Below are positions 1 to 9,801 of a stretch of DNA of 64,000 bases, in pieces. Both the position numbers and the translations under genes were made by a program. The first letter of the stretch is position 1. Every line of letters begins with the position of its first letter. The stretch comes from Sideroxydans sp. Its GTDB lineage: Bacteria > Pseudomonadota > Gammaproteobacteria > Burkholderiales > Gallionellaceae. The notes beneath the pieces are model-generated. The model ran no database searches. It was not told the DNA's origin and saw nothing but the letters and a program-made list of their open reading frames with translations. Location of the stretch: positions 248,001 through 312,000 of the forward strand of contig JAQTUV010000002.1 in assembly GCA_028707175.1 (NCBI GenBank), written 5' to 3'.

Positions 1-2548
1 AGCCATTTCCCGTGCCGTCAAACTTTGCCAGTCGCGCCTTCACCGCCTGGAAGAAACCAACCTCGTCCTTGGCGTCCATCGCCTGATCATGCGGAATGGC
101 AATGGCGAATGCCTGCGACAGCGCCGTCACTTCGTTGATGTAGCGCTTGCGCCCATCTTCCAGCCCGAGGATGTGTTCCTCCGCCTCCAATATCAGAGAC
201 AGCTTGCGTGAAGTTTCTGCCGCAAAATATTCTTCGTAGGCAAACCCGTTATACATTGCCGAAACCACTTCCAATTTTTCCAGCATCAGGCTCACCGCCT
301 GTTCCTGTGCCAGCGTCGGGTCACCCTTGCCGCCAGCATCAGAATAGAACGACAACGCTTCTTTTAGATCGGCGGCAATGCCCAAGTAGTCCACCACCAA
401 GCCGCCTGGCTTGTCCTTGTGCACACGGTTCACTCGCGCAATCGCCTGCATCAGGTTGTGGCCCTTCATCGGTTTGTCGATGTAGAGCGTGTGCATGCTG
501 GGCGCATCAAAACCGGTCAGCCACATGTCGCGCACAATCACCAACTTGAGCGGATCGTCGTCATTCTTCATGCGCTCGGCCAACGCGCGACGCTGCTCCT
601 TGCTAGTGTGATGCTTGGCTAGCAACGGGCCATCACTGCTTGCCGCCGTCATCACCACCTTGATCGCGCCTTTAGTCAGATCGCCGTCGTGCCATTCCGG
701 CTTGAGCTTCACCACCTCGGCATACAGCTCGGCGGCAATGCGGCGCGACATACACACGACCATGCCCTTACCAGCAAACACCTGCTGCCGCGCCTCGAAG
801 TGCACCACGATGTCTTTGGCAATATTCTTGATACGCTGCTCGCTGCCGATCAGCGCTTCCATCTTGGTCCACTTGGCCTTGGCTTTCTGCGTCTCTGTCA
901 GCTCGTCCTGATCCAGCTCTTCATCCAGTTCAGCGATCAGCTTCTTGCCTTCGTCGGAGAGGCCCACCTTCGCCAAGCGGCTCTCGTAATAGATGCGCAC
1001 CGTCGCGCCGTCTTCCACCGCCTGTGCGATGTCGTAGATATCCACGTAGTTGCCGAATACCGCCGGGGTGTTCACATCGGTCTTTTCTATGGGCGTGCCG
1101 GTAAAGCCCAGATAGGTCGCATTCGGCAGTGCATCTCGCAGGTATTTGGCAAAGCCATACACCACTTTTTTGCCGATCACCTCGCCGTTGGCATCCTTGT
1201 CGTCCACCGTCTTGGCGCTGAAGCCGTATTGCGTGCGGTGCGCCTCGTCGGCGATCACCACGATGTTTTTGCGGGCGGACAACTGCTCGTACACATTGCC
1301 TTCTTCTGGCTGGAATTTCTGGATGGTGGAAAAGATCACCCCGCCCGAGCCGACCTTGAGCAAGTCTTTCAACTGCTCGCGGTTCTCGGCCTGCACTGGC
1401 TCCTGTCGCAACAACTGCTTAGAAGCAGCGAAGGTATCGAACAACTGGTCATCCAGATCGTTGCGGTCGGTGATCACCAGTATCGTCGGGTTATCCAGCG
1501 CCAGCACGATCTTGCCGGTGTAGAACACCATCGACAGCGACTTGCCCGAACCCTGCGTATGCCACACCACCCCAGCCTTCTTGTCACCTTTTGGCTGTTG
1601 CGCCACACCGGGCAAGCCGTAGCTGGCTGGGGTTTGCTCTGCACGATAGCCACCAGCCATATCCGCCGCGCGCAACGTGGAAGCCACCGCCGCATTCACC
1701 GCGTAATACTGGTGATACGCCGCCAGCTTCTTCACCGTGCTGATCGTGATCACGCCGGTCTTGGTATCTTCCTTTTTGGATTTTTCAAAAACGATGAAAT
1801 GGCGCAGCAGATCCAGCAGCGTCGCCTTGTTCAGCATGCCGTTGATCAGCACCTCCAACTGGCTCACCAGATGCGAAGCCTCCGCCTTGCCGTCCGCACT
1901 TTTCCAGCTCATGAAGCGCGAATAGCCCGCAGAGAGAGAACCTGCCTTGGCCTCCAGCCCATCGGAGATCACCACCAAGGCGTTGGCAGTGAAAAGGCTG
2001 GGGATAGCTTGCTTGTAGGTTTCCAGTTGCTGATACGCCGCCTTGATGGTGGCGTTTTCATCGGCGGCGTTTTTTAGCTCGATCACCACCAGCGGCATGC
2101 CGTTCACAAACAGCACCAGGTCGGGCCTTTTGTTCTGGTGGTTTTCGATCACGGTGAACTGGTTGGCGACAACGAACTCGTTGTTTTCCGGCTTGGCAAA
2201 ATCGATCAGCCACACCCGCTCGCCGCGTTCATCGCCATTCTTGTGGGCGGATACCGGCACGCCCTCGGTAAGCAAGCGATGGAATGCCTCGTTGTTCGCC
2301 AGCAACTCGGGCGAATGGATGCGCTGCACTTCCTTCAAGCCTGCCTGTAGCAGTGCGGGCGACAGCTTGGGGTTGATGCGCTTCATCGCCGCTTCCAGCC
2401 GACCGATCAGCAGCACCTCGTCGTAACGGCTGCGCTCCGGCCTATCCCCATCCGGCGCAATGTCCGGCGCATGGATGTAGTCATAGCCCAAGCGCTCAAA
2501 CAGCTTGATGGCGAAATCTTCGATGGCGGATTCAGTAAGCCTAGTCAT
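1..2548 (-). CDS. hsdR: Type I restriction endonuclease subunit R, partial (C-terminus beyond window edge)
   Basis: This is the motor and nuclease subunit of a Type I restriction-modification enzyme; it translocates DNA and cuts unmodified DNA as part of an HsdR-HsdM-HsdS complex. About 849 codons are present and the frame is open to the window edge, so the end of the gene is missing. The N-terminal part carries a PD-(D/E)xK nuclease pattern (D143 in RPDLVLF, then E157-x-K159 in VVIELKN). A Walker A motif (TQGSGKS) begins at residue 331, and the DEAH box of a superfamily 2 helicase is at 434-437, with TGTP further on. The ATG at 2548 starts the conserved MTRLTESAIEDFA sequence. It is separated from hsdS by three accessory genes, and a decayed copy of its first codons lies at 6245-6319. 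Confidence 0.96.
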   Translation of the reverse strand, partial: MTRLTESAIEDFAIKLFERLGYDYIHAPDIAPDGDRPERSRYDEVLLIGRLEAAMKRINPKLSPALLQAGLKEVQRIHSPELLANNEAFHRLLTEGVPVSAHKNGDERGERVWLIDFAKPENNEFVVANQFTVIENHQNKRPDLVLFVNGMPLVVIELKNAADENATIKAAYQQLETYKQAIPSLFTANALVVISDGLEAKAGSLSAGYSRFMSWKSADGKAEASHLVSQLEVLINGMLNKATLLDLLRHFIVFEKSKKEDTKTGVITISTVKKLAAYHQYYAVNAAVASTLRAADMAGGYRAEQTPASYGLPGVAQQPKGDKKAGVVWHTQGSGKSLSMVFYTGKIVLALDNPTILVITDRNDLDDQLFDTFAASKQLLRQEPVQAENREQLKDLLKVGSGGVIFSTIQKFQPEEGNVYEQLSARKNIVVIADEAHRTQYGFSAKTVDDKDANGEVIGKKVVYGFAKYLRDALPNATYLGFTGTPIEKTDVNTPAVFGNYVDIYDIAQAVEDGATVRIYYESRLAKVGLSDEGKKLIAELDEELDQDELTETQKAKAKWTKMEALIGSEQRIKNIAKDIVVHFEARQQVFAGKGMVVCMSRRIAAELYAEVVKLKPEWHDGDLTKGAIKVVMTAASSDGPLLAKHHTSKEQRRALAERMKNDDDPLKLVIVRDMWLTGFDAPSMHTLYIDKPMKGHNLMQAIARVNRVHKDKPGGLVVDYLGIAADLKEALSFYSDAGGKGDPTLAQEQAVSLMLEKLEVVSAMYNGFAYEEYFAAETSRKLSLILEAEEHILGLEDGRKRYINEVTALSQAFAIAIPHDQAMDAKDEVGFFQAVKARLAKFDGTGNG

Positions 2549-2691
2549 ATAGTGGTCTTGGCAGAAAGACGGTGTTTTTATCTAATAAAAAATGTTTTCA
2601 AAGAATAAAAAAGTGTTGCATAACCACTTGATTATTTAAGACGATATTTCAACCCTTCTTTTAGGCTTCTTTTTAAATCGCACTTTAAGTG

Positions 2692-4341
2692 TCATTTTAA
2701 GAGAACCCATTCGGACTCTTTAAAAGTCCCTCTATTTTCTATCCTTTTTCCTTGGCGTAATTCCGTAATCAGATTTGCAACCCGGTGCTTGCGCTGTTTT
2801 TCATCCATCCAATCCGGCAGCTTTTTCCACAATAACTCGTCAATGTCTTTGCGCGTCAGCGATCCATGTTCTTCAATCGCCTTGCAAATGAGGTCAAGGT
2901 AATACTTCTTTTCAAACGCCCGGTTCTTGCTGTAGGTCGCCTTCTGCCCCATCTTTTGAGCGACTGGCTTGGCGATATAGAAGTTAGGTTTACGCCCCTC
3001 GATCAATCCCTTCTCTTTCAGCAGCCTTTCCTCATCGGCATCCAGCAGTCGATGTTTCTGCACCTTGTCCAGCGCCATGATCTCTTGCAGCGACAACCCG
3101 CCATCGCGCGCCAGCAGCCGGGCATAGTCCAGGTCCAGCACCTTGCCGGTAAGCGTCACCTTCACCCGGTTGCCGGAAAGGTCGTAATCCGGCATTGGGA
3201 AAAAGCGCTGGCGCTGGAACAGGAACAATTTGCGTATGCCGCCGCCCGCCGTATCCACCATTTTCAAATTGAACATCGCGGTCGCTAAAAAACGATTGCG
3301 ATAATGCTCCTCCGGCGCATCCTCCATCACCACGCGCCGTACATCGCCAGGCACAAAGCTACCCAAGTTGGTAAAGGTCAGGCTTTCCTCATGCTCGATC
3401 ACATTGATGCGCCCTGCCAAGGTGTAATCCTGATGCGCGATACAGTTGTTCACCGCCTCGCGGATGGCATACGGCTCATACTGGTCGATCTCTTCCGGGA
3501 ACAGCGTGCCCTCGCGGATGTAGCGGTATTTCAGATTGCGTATCTTGGCGTACACCTTGTCAACCGCCAGCAACATCGGCATGCCAAACAACGCATAGTC
3601 GCGGTCGTTGCCTTGATGATCTTTCAGCAACCAACGCACCTTCGCCTCCGCTGGTTGCAGGAAATGCTCGGCTTCTTCTTTGCCCAGCAACAACAAAGCC
3701 GCGCGGGTGATTTTTCCCTTGATGGTCAGCTTGGCCTTGTTCAGGAATGTCGCATCATCCCAACCATCCACCTCGGAGGCCTTGTCCGGAAACTTGCTTT
3801 TGAAGTTGCGCCGCGCCACAGCCAGAGCCTCTTCATCCAGATCGTCCAGAGCTGCCTCCGGCACAACCACTGCGCTCCAATCTTCCGTGCCCACCTGTGC
3901 TCGAATCCGCTCGATCTCTTCCAGATTCAGAGGCGACAGCGCCTCGCCATCGCGCCCGTAATAATGCCCGTCAAAAGCGATGGGCAAGCCCTTGGGGGCA
4001 GCGGGTATCTCGAACAGCACTACCCGCCCATCGGCGTGCGGCACTTCGTGAATCTCAATAAAGGTAATGCGGTTGGTGGTCTTGTTGGCGACTTCTTCTT
4101 TCAGACTGTCCAAATCCTTGCGCGACGAGCGAAAGTTTGAACCGACCACCTGCCGGTTGTCCTTCACGCCGAACACCAGCCATGCAGCAGAGCGGCGTTT
4201 CAAATTGGCCTCGTTGCTCAATGCGGAAAAATACTTGCCCAACTTGGCGAAGTCGTACCCGTTCTTCGCCTCTTTGAACTCCACCACCTCGTTCTCGGAT
4301 GGCAACTCAAGCAAGGTCTGGAGTCTTGCCAACATATCCAT
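2692..4341 (-). CDS. Schlafen AlbA_2 domain / GHKL-ATPase-like protein in the Type I R-M locus
   Basis: The protein has about 549 residues. The first ~130 residues match the AlbA_2 (Schlafen-like) nucleic-acid-binding domain: an ENEVVEFKEA opening, the AAWLVFGVKD strand and YYGRDGEALSPL near the end. The middle part (VNNCIAHQDY, then TNLGSFVPGD and GGGIRKLF) resembles the C-terminal ATP-binding module of the RecG-like COG2865 proteins. The C-terminal third looks like a helical or winged-helix region. I chose the ATG at 4341 (MDMLARL) because AGGA lies 6 bases before it; the ATG at 4356 would add five residues. It follows the DUF262 gene after a short gap and precedes hsdR. Such proteins occur inside Type I R-M loci, where their role is unclear; an accessory defence or regulatory function is an inference. 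Confidence 0.85.
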   Translation of the reverse strand: MDMLARLQTLLELPSENEVVEFKEAKNGYDFAKLGKYFSALSNEANLKRRSAAWLVFGVKDNRQVVGSNFRSSRKDLDSLKEEVANKTTNRITFIEIHEVPHADGRVVLFEIPAAPKGLPIAFDGHYYGRDGEALSPLNLEEIERIRAQVGTEDWSAVVVPEAALDDLDEEALAVARRNFKSKFPDKASEVDGWDDATFLNKAKLTIKGKITRAALLLLGKEEAEHFLQPAEAKVRWLLKDHQGNDRDYALFGMPMLLAVDKVYAKIRNLKYRYIREGTLFPEEIDQYEPYAIREAVNNCIAHQDYTLAGRINVIEHEESLTFTNLGSFVPGDVRRVVMEDAPEEHYRNRFLATAMFNLKMVDTAGGGIRKLFLFQRQRFFPMPDYDLSGNRVKVTLTGKVLDLDYARLLARDGGLSLQEIMALDKVQKHRLLDADEERLLKEKGLIEGRKPNFYIAKPVAQKMGQKATYSKNRAFEKKYYLDLICKAIEEHGSLTRKDIDELLWKKLPDWMDEKQRKHRVANLITELRQGKRIENRGTFKESEWVLLK

Positions 4342-4386
4342 GCGGTGTCCTTTCATAACGCCTGGCGGATTCGGTGAACGTGAACA

Positions 4387-6171
4387 CTACTTTGAGTAAT
4401 GTAACCGCAGCAAATTAACCAAATGCTTATGATTTTCAATAAGCTCATTCTTTCCCCACGCCCCCTTCTGCATCACCCGCAAGGAATTGGGAAATGTCTC
4501 GATACTGCGTGTGAAATATTTTTCTTTCTTTTGCTTAAATTCCAATCGACCTTGTTGGGTGTTCTTTCTCCGGCTGATCAATACAAGATTACCCAGTTTA
4601 TGTACCCACGCATCACGTTCTGCTTCTGAAAAATCTTTTGTCCACTGGCTGCGCTCCTCTGGGTTCTGAGGCAATACATGCTCTACCGACATTTCCTGAT
4701 ACGAATTTCTGCGTTCAGAATACAGCGAGGCATCCAGCAGAAAATCAACTTTGCGCAGCAAGTATCTAGCATATCGGCGACCATAGATCGCCGACTCGTT
4801 AATTTGTCGATTAAATTCATCTTGGTCGAAATTGAACACCGATGCGTCGATTAGCAGCGACCTTGCCTGCTTTCTAGGCCACTCGGAGTTGTGGTAGTGC
4901 TCAATACTTTTGAGGATTTCAGCCATAGCTTCGATACGCGTAGTTGGCGATTCGCGTGCGATCCAATCGCCCGAAAACTTATTATCCAGCTTGATAAGGA
5001 AATCCAGTATCCGTTCATCCCCAAAATACTTTTTGTACATCAGCAGCGGTGGCACCCAAATGTCCGACAGCGCCGTATCTCGCAAAACGGAAATCAGATT
5101 GTCGAAAGCCCAATTTTTGTTCACTTCGTAATTGTTGCTATTGAAGAGCATATCGTAGTGTTTATGGTATTCCTTGATCACCTCAAACGTCGCCGCACCA
5201 CGGGCCATTAAAGGCGGCCTCTTCTCATACTGCTTTGTGCTCTTGTTAAACACCTTGGGGTTGTAAATCCCGTCCTCGAATTCCTTCAGGAGATTGTGCC
5301 TGGCTTTGTCCTTCACCAGAATTGTGCGGATGTATGAAAGGAAAATATCGAAGTCTTCGCCCAATTCGCTCTCAAGGTCCTCCCAGAAGCGCGCATATTC
5401 CTTTTGCTTTTTCTCATCGCCCACCTCTTTCAGGTTTTGCGCCTTCAAAATATCGCTGCTTCGCAGCTTGATGCCTCGGTCATTCAAGACCGTAAACAAA
5501 CGGAAAGCATCTTCCAACTCCGCGCTGGCCACATAAACCAGAATGACGTACTGCCGCAGATAAGGGAAGAAACCATCAATATCGAGGCTCTCCTCGTTCG
5601 CGAACCAATCATGCAAAAGCTGCAACGCGGCGGCCATATTGCGCACCGAAATGTGCCCCTTTTCATCCGCGGCCAAACGGCGCAGTTCATCCCTTCTCAG
5701 CGTGCCGCCGACAGGCTTAACAAACTCATTAACAAATTCTTCCACTTCGTTGCGAATTGCAAACTCGATTCTGGATCGCTCGGGCACCCCATCATCCGGA
5801 TTGCCGGCCTGAAAAATCACCTGCGCGCAGGTATTCTTGCGCGTCGACTCATTGGTTACGTCGCGAATTACTGCATGCAATAGATAGAGAGTCGTGAGCC
5901 GCTGCTGACCATCCAGCACCGAGTTTTCGGAAAATGACGTACCGCCATGTTGCTTGTTCTGGCAATGCAATACCAAAGAGCCCAGGAAGTACTGCGTATC
6001 AGGCGTATTGACCGCCGCGTGAGAAATATCGTCCAGCAACAACGTAATCTGATCTTCCCCCCACACGTAAGGGCGCTGATAGTCCGGAATGGAAAACCAC
6101 ATATCCTGACCGAAACAATCCTTGATGGTTATCTTGTCGCTTGAAATACTTTTTCCTGCCACTTCGATCAT
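4387..6171 (-). CDS. DUF262 / DUF1524 protein, GmrSD-like (Type IV restriction family)
   Basis: This 594-residue protein joins both halves of the GmrSD architecture. The N-terminal DUF262 domain shows IPDYQRPYVWGEDQ near residue 28, FLGSLVLH, and the DGQQRLTTLYLL nucleotide-binding signature near residue 88. The C-terminal DUF1524 domain has the HNH-like core EHVLPQNP followed by HKLGNLVLISRRKN. In characterised GmrSD enzymes the DUF262 half is an NTPase and the DUF1524 half is a His-Me nuclease that cuts modified phage DNA. All the key motifs are visible, so an active enzyme is plausible, but the target is unknown. It lies between the hsdR relic and the AlbA_2 gene, in the same direction as hsdM/S/R. 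A GGGAGTG ribosome-binding site precedes the ATG at 6171, and the AT-rich spacer upstream may hold its own promoter. Confidence 0.9.
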   Translation of the reverse strand: MIEVAGKSISSDKITIKDCFGQDMWFSIPDYQRPYVWGEDQITLLLDDISHAAVNTPDTQYFLGSLVLHCQNKQHGGTSFSENSVLDGQQRLTTLYLLHAVIRDVTNESTRKNTCAQVIFQAGNPDDGVPERSRIEFAIRNEVEEFVNEFVKPVGGTLRRDELRRLAADEKGHISVRNMAAALQLLHDWFANEESLDIDGFFPYLRQYVILVYVASAELEDAFRLFTVLNDRGIKLRSSDILKAQNLKEVGDEKKQKEYARFWEDLESELGEDFDIFLSYIRTILVKDKARHNLLKEFEDGIYNPKVFNKSTKQYEKRPPLMARGAATFEVIKEYHKHYDMLFNSNNYEVNKNWAFDNLISVLRDTALSDIWVPPLLMYKKYFGDERILDFLIKLDNKFSGDWIARESPTTRIEAMAEILKSIEHYHNSEWPRKQARSLLIDASVFNFDQDEFNRQINESAIYGRRYARYLLRKVDFLLDASLYSERRNSYQEMSVEHVLPQNPEERSQWTKDFSEAERDAWVHKLGNLVLISRRKNTQQGRLEFKQKKEKYFTRSIETFPNSLRVMQKGAWGKNELIENHKHLVNLLRLHYSK

Positions 6172-6244
6172 TTTTATTGCACTCCCAGTTTATCAACTTC
6201 AATATTGGTGCGAAGCATGCTATTTATGCTACAGAGTGTCGCCA

Positions 6245-6319
6245 CCTGGCACATGGGCGTGGCCGTTGCCCAAGCACTTGAACTGCTTGATGGGCGAAGT
6301 CCTCGATAGCCGACTTCAT
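6245..6319 (-). pseudogene. Relic of an hsdR 5' end
   Basis: Eight bases after the stop of the Abi_C-like gene, the minus strand opens with ATG (6319) and reads MKSAIEDFA, which matches SAIEDFA of the intact HsdR N-terminus (2548 downwards). After one extra C the match continues in the next frame as IKQFKCLG...HVPG against IKLFERLG...HAPD of HsdR. The DNA matches well over about 70 bases and then stops. It differs at many third positions from the hsdR at 2548, so it derives from a diverged allele rather than a recent duplication. The fragment marks where hsdR probably once began, directly behind hsdS and the Abi_C gene, before other genes were placed between them. Confidence 0.75.
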
Positions 6320-6327
6320 TAAACAGC

Positions 6328-7008
6328 TCACTGTTGCACCTCTACATCTTCTTCTGGCTCAACTTCCATAAACTCTACGAATTCCGTTTCATAAGCCCTG
6401 TAATCCATATTGAACAGAATTTCACTCGCATTAAAGCTAACGTTGCCCATCTTGATATCGCCGTATGCATCATCCAAGTATGCATTGAAGTCTTCCAATT
6501 CATCATAATTAAGCAACTCATCTTTGGTTGCTTCTGCATCAACCAATACAGCCGCATCTTTTCGTTCTTCAAAAGCACGAATCAGGAATACTGCCACCAC
6601 CAAGGTACTATCAATCAAGAATTCTCGTGTCAGGGCATCGACTTTGTTATTTCGATCCTTTAACTCGTCAAGCGATTTGCCATGTGAAGTTGGGCTAATT
6701 TCGTTTCGGAGATTACCAATTTCCTCCCCAATATTTGCGAGCGATCTAGAAACCTGATTTACCAAATCGTCGTTCGTGTATCCCAATGCGCAAAATGCCT
6801 TCTTCAGAACTGCATTAATACTCGGCGCAGCAGGAAGCTCTACGCTTTTAACATTACAAATTTCCTTACCAATAGTTTCGAGTAGCGCCTTGGCATTCTC
6901 AAGCGAGTGGCTAAAATCAGACTCAAGATGAGCTTCCATCCTATCAACATAGATTTCAAGCACCTTCCAGCGCCCAAACTGCTCTATGGTTGCCCGCAGC
7001 TTCTTCAT
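6328..7008 (-). CDS. Abortive infection (Abi_C-like) protein in the Type I R-M locus
   Basis: This 226-residue protein resembles proteins with the abortive-infection C-terminal domain (Abi_C). The recognisable part covers about residues 35-115: an ALLETIGKEIC helix, then a segment ending in IGNLRNEISPTSHGK, where the RN...HG pattern is the typical end of the domain. The last third is acidic, ending EPEEDVEVQQ. The gene starts on the last base of the hsdS stop codon (TGATG), so the two are translationally coupled and it belongs to the hsdMS transcript. The region looks more AT-rich than hsdM, as is common for exchanged defence cargo. Abi_C proteins are linked to phage-induced growth arrest; that role here is an inference. 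There are no transmembrane segments or signal peptide. Confidence 0.75.
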   Translation of the reverse strand: MKKLRATIEQFGRWKVLEIYVDRMEAHLESDFSHSLENAKALLETIGKEICNVKSVELPAAPSINAVLKKAFCALGYTNDDLVNQVSRSLANIGEEIGNLRNEISPTSHGKSLDELKDRNNKVDALTREFLIDSTLVVAVFLIRAFEERKDAAVLVDAEATKDELLNYDELEDFNAYLDDAYGDIKMGNVSFNASEILFNMDYRAYETEFVEFMEVEPEEDVEVQQ

Positions 7009-8246
7009 CAGAAAGCCACCCTCACTTCACCACTCATCAGTTTCGGCAACAATGAATCTCTAAGCGCCTCAAGCGTTCTTCTCTGCTTGGCAATTTCGAT
7101 CTGCTTATCTAGCAATGGCATCATTTGCTCAGACATGGCTTTCAGCCTATCTGGCGATGGCACGCTGACCATCGCAGCATCTAAATCGCCCCGCTTAATA
7201 TGCCCCATGGTCGTGGCATGACTAGCCGATATGGCAATGAACTCTGCCAAGTGGTGTTTACACCACATCAGATAAAACCATTTCGGAAATTCGTCTGAAG
7301 TCACCTTGAATAGATGCTGATTCAAAACACAGCGTTCGCCATCCCAGACCTTGACCATCAGCGATGCCGACCAAGCGAAAATCACATCGCCAGCTTCGAC
7401 GATGTATTCAGGCTTGACCTCGCTTGTCGCCCAATCCGAGGCTTCGGAGATGCCGCCGCTCAGTTCCTTGATTTTCAGAACGGGCAGTTTTTTTAATTCA
7501 TTCTTAGGTGGGTACTTCTGGCAGGCTAGGCCATTCAAGAAATTGGCGATGCTGCTTAGCGGTCTTTCCTCCCAATCCACCTGCGCCTCTTCCACGAACC
7601 ACTGGCGGAACAGCGAAGTAGCCATGGCTTCGAGGGTTTTGTTCTGGCGGTGCAGTAGGTCGATCTTGTCGTCGAGGCTGCTGAGGACGGCGGCGATGGT
7701 TTTTTGTTCCGTGATGTCATTGGGTAGAATGACTGGCAATTCGCGCTGTGCAGTGATTCCAACGTACGCACGAGTTGAACCACTATCCCCATGATTGACA
7801 AGTGTGTCCTGAAAGACTGGCGAATCGAAATAATACTTAAGGAATTTGTTACTCAGCCGCTTATTATTGATCACACGGTAATAAGTCACCTGCGGCGTCA
7901 GCATAATGTAAGGGGTCTTAATGTCACCAACGATAGCCGTTCTCCCCAATGTTGCCTTATGCGTCAAAAGCACATCATCACGGTTTGAAAATCCTTTGTT
8001 AAGGGAATCAGCTTGTTCCTTTGTGATGAACTTGCAGCCCTTCAAATCTACCTTCCCATCATTTATATCGGTTGCCATCACAAAGGGAATTCCTTCGCTC
8101 ACAAAGTCGGAGCCTTTCGGATGGATTTCACCATGGTTGCCATCGAGCGGCTTATCTATTACGCCCTCTTCTACTAATTGACCAACGGTGGTTAATGACC
8201 ATTCAATGGGTATTGGCCCTACCTCTGTTTCTTGCCAACCACTCAT
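7008..8246 (-). CDS. hsdS: Type I restriction-modification specificity subunit S
   Basis: HsdS selects the bipartite DNA target for the methylase and endonuclease complexes. The 412-residue protein has the usual layout: an N-terminal target recognition domain beginning [10 protein letters not shown], a conserved central spacer with an [22 protein letters not shown] helix at about 180-200, a second target recognition domain, and a C-terminal helix ending [16 protein letters not shown]. Both recognition domains look complete, so the target is probably an asymmetric bipartite site; the sequence alone does not reveal it. The ATG overlaps the hsdM stop by four bases (ATGA), and the Abi_C-like gene begins on its own stop codon. 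Confidence 0.95.
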   Translation of the reverse strand: MSGWQETEVGPIPIEWSLTTVGQLVEEGVIDKPLDGNHGEIHPKGSDFVSEGIPFVMATDINDGKVDLKGCKFITKEQADSLNKGFSNRDDVLLTHKATLGRTAIVGDIKTPYIMLTPQVTYYRVINNKRLSNKFLKYYFDSPVFQDTLVNHGDSGSTRAYVGITAQRELPVILPNDITEQKTIAAVLSSLDDKIDLLHRQNKTLEAMATSLFRQWFVEEAQVDWEERPLSSIANFLNGLACQKYPPKNELKKLPVLKIKELSGGISEASDWATSEVKPEYIVEAGDVIFAWSASLMVKVWDGERCVLNQHLFKVTSDEFPKWFYLMWCKHHLAEFIAISASHATTMGHIKRGDLDAAMVSVPSPDRLKAMSEQMMPLLDKQIEIAKQRRTLEALRDSLLPKLMSGEVRVAF

Positions 8247-9781
8247 GCCTTCACCTTCGCCAGATTCTCGGCAATGGCCTTGTTCAGCTTCGCCTCCTCC
8301 AGCAACTGCGCCTCAAATTCAGCTTTCAATGCCGCTAAGCGCTCGGCAAAGTTGAAGTCATCCTCTTCGTCCGGCAGGCCAACATAGCGACCCGGCGTAA
8401 GAACGTAGTCCAGTTCTGCCACTCGCGAAAGCGGAACGGAGGCGCAGAAGCCCTTGATGTCTTCATACGCTGCCTCGCCTGTACGCCAGGCATGGTAGGT
8501 GGCAGTAATCTGCTGGATGTCTTCATGCGAGAGTTCTTTGGTGCGGCGGTTAATGAGGTGGCCGAGGTTACGCGCGTCGATGAAGAGGATTTCTCCTTTG
8601 CGCGGGTGGCCATTGGCTCTAGCGCGGTTCATGAACCACAGCGCCGCCGGTATCTGCGTATTGAGGAACAGCTTGGCGGGCAGGTTGACGATGCAGTCGA
8701 TAACGTTGCCTTCCGCGATGAGCGCTTTGCGGATGTCGCCTTCGCCGCTGGTCTTGCTGGTGAGCGCGCCTTTGGCGAGCACCACGCCTGCTCTCCCATT
8801 GGGGGCGAGGTGGTAGATGAAGTGTTGCAGCCAGGCGAAGTTGGCGTTGCCTGCGGGTGGTGCGCCGTATTTCCAGCGGCCATCGGTGCGCAACAGTTCG
8901 CCGCTCCAGTCGCTGACGTTGAACGGCGGGTTGGCGATGATGTAATCGGCCTTGAGGTCTTTGTGCGCGTCGTTGAGGAAGGAGCCTTCGTTGTTCCACT
9001 TCACCTGCGAGGCGTCGATGCCGCGTATGGCGAGGTTCATCTTGGCCAGCCGCCAAGTGGTCTGGTTGCTTTCCTGCCCGTAGATGGAGATGTCGTTGAC
9101 CTTGCCCTGATGCTCGCCGACGAATTTTTCCGATTGCACGAACATGCCACCCGAGCCGCAACAGGGGTCGAATACGCGACCTTTGTAAGGTTCCAGCATG
9201 GCAACCAGCAATTCGACAATGCTGCGCGGTGTATAGAACTGCCCGCCCTGCTTGCCTTCGGCCAGCGCGAATTCGCCGAGGAAGTATTCAAACACGTGGC
9301 CCAGCACATCGGCACTGCGCGCCTTGGCATCGCCCAGCGCGATGTTGCCCACCAGATCGATCAGCCCGCCGAGGCTGGCGGGGTCGAGGTTTTGCCGCGC
9401 AAACACCTTGGGCAGCACACCCTTGAGGATGGGGTTTTCTTTTTCGATGGCATCCATCGCTGCATCGACATGGCCGCCGATGTCGGGCAGCTTGGCTTTC
9501 GCCAACAAGAATGACCAACGCGCTTCGGCTGGCACAAAGAAGATGTTCTCGGCTTTGTATTCGTCCTTGTCTTCAGGATCGGCCCCAGCCATTTCGCCTT
9601 CGCCTTTTTGCAGCTTGGTGTACATCTCTTCGAATGAGTCGGAGATGTATTTCAGGAAGATGAGACCGAGCACCACGTGCTTGTATTCTGCGGCGTCGAT
9701 GTTCTTGCGCAGTTTATCGGCGGCTTTCCAGAGTTGTTTTTCCAGCGGTTCGGCTTGGGTTTCTTTTGCTGCTTTGGCCAT
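8243..9781 (-). CDS. hsdM: Type I restriction-modification DNA methyltransferase subunit M (N6-adenine)
   Basis: HsdM transfers a methyl group from S-adenosylmethionine to adenine N6 in the sites chosen by HsdS. The 512-residue protein has the N-terminal HsdM helical domain ([17 protein letters not shown]), the SAM-binding motif I as [10 protein letters not shown] near residue 205, and the catalytic motif IV NPPF near 290, followed by an extended C-terminal region with a terminal coiled helix. It is the first certain gene of the minus-strand hsdM-hsdS-abi transcript, and its stop overlaps the hsdS start by four bases. No strong promoter is obvious in the short spacer before it, where a doubtful small ORF lies. 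Confidence 0.96.
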   Translation of the reverse strand: MAKAAKETQAEPLEKQLWKAADKLRKNIDAAEYKHVVLGLIFLKYISDSFEEMYTKLQKGEGEMAGADPEDKDEYKAENIFFVPAEARWSFLLAKAKLPDIGGHVDAAMDAIEKENPILKGVLPKVFARQNLDPASLGGLIDLVGNIALGDAKARSADVLGHVFEYFLGEFALAEGKQGGQFYTPRSIVELLVAMLEPYKGRVFDPCCGSGGMFVQSEKFVGEHQGKVNDISIYGQESNQTTWRLAKMNLAIRGIDASQVKWNNEGSFLNDAHKDLKADYIIANPPFNVSDWSGELLRTDGRWKYGAPPAGNANFAWLQHFIYHLAPNGRAGVVLAKGALTSKTSGEGDIRKALIAEGNVIDCIVNLPAKLFLNTQIPAALWFMNRARANGHPRKGEILFIDARNLGHLINRRTKELSHEDIQQITATYHAWRTGEAAYEDIKGFCASVPLSRVAELDYVLTPGRYVGLPDEEDDFNFAERLAALKAEFEAQLLEEAKLNKAIAENLAKVKA

Positions 9782-9801
9782 GGGTTTTCTTGTTTAGTCC
9801 A

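Noticed and set aside
689-2077. Long plus-strand open frame (462 codons) opposite hsdR
   Set aside because: It lies fully inside the well-supported hsdR frame on the other strand, has a composition rich in His/Leu/Arg typical of antisense frames, and resembles no family.
8492-9514. Plus-strand open frame (340 codons) opposite hsdM
   Set aside because: Entirely antisense to hsdM, which shows all methyltransferase motifs; no recognisable domain.
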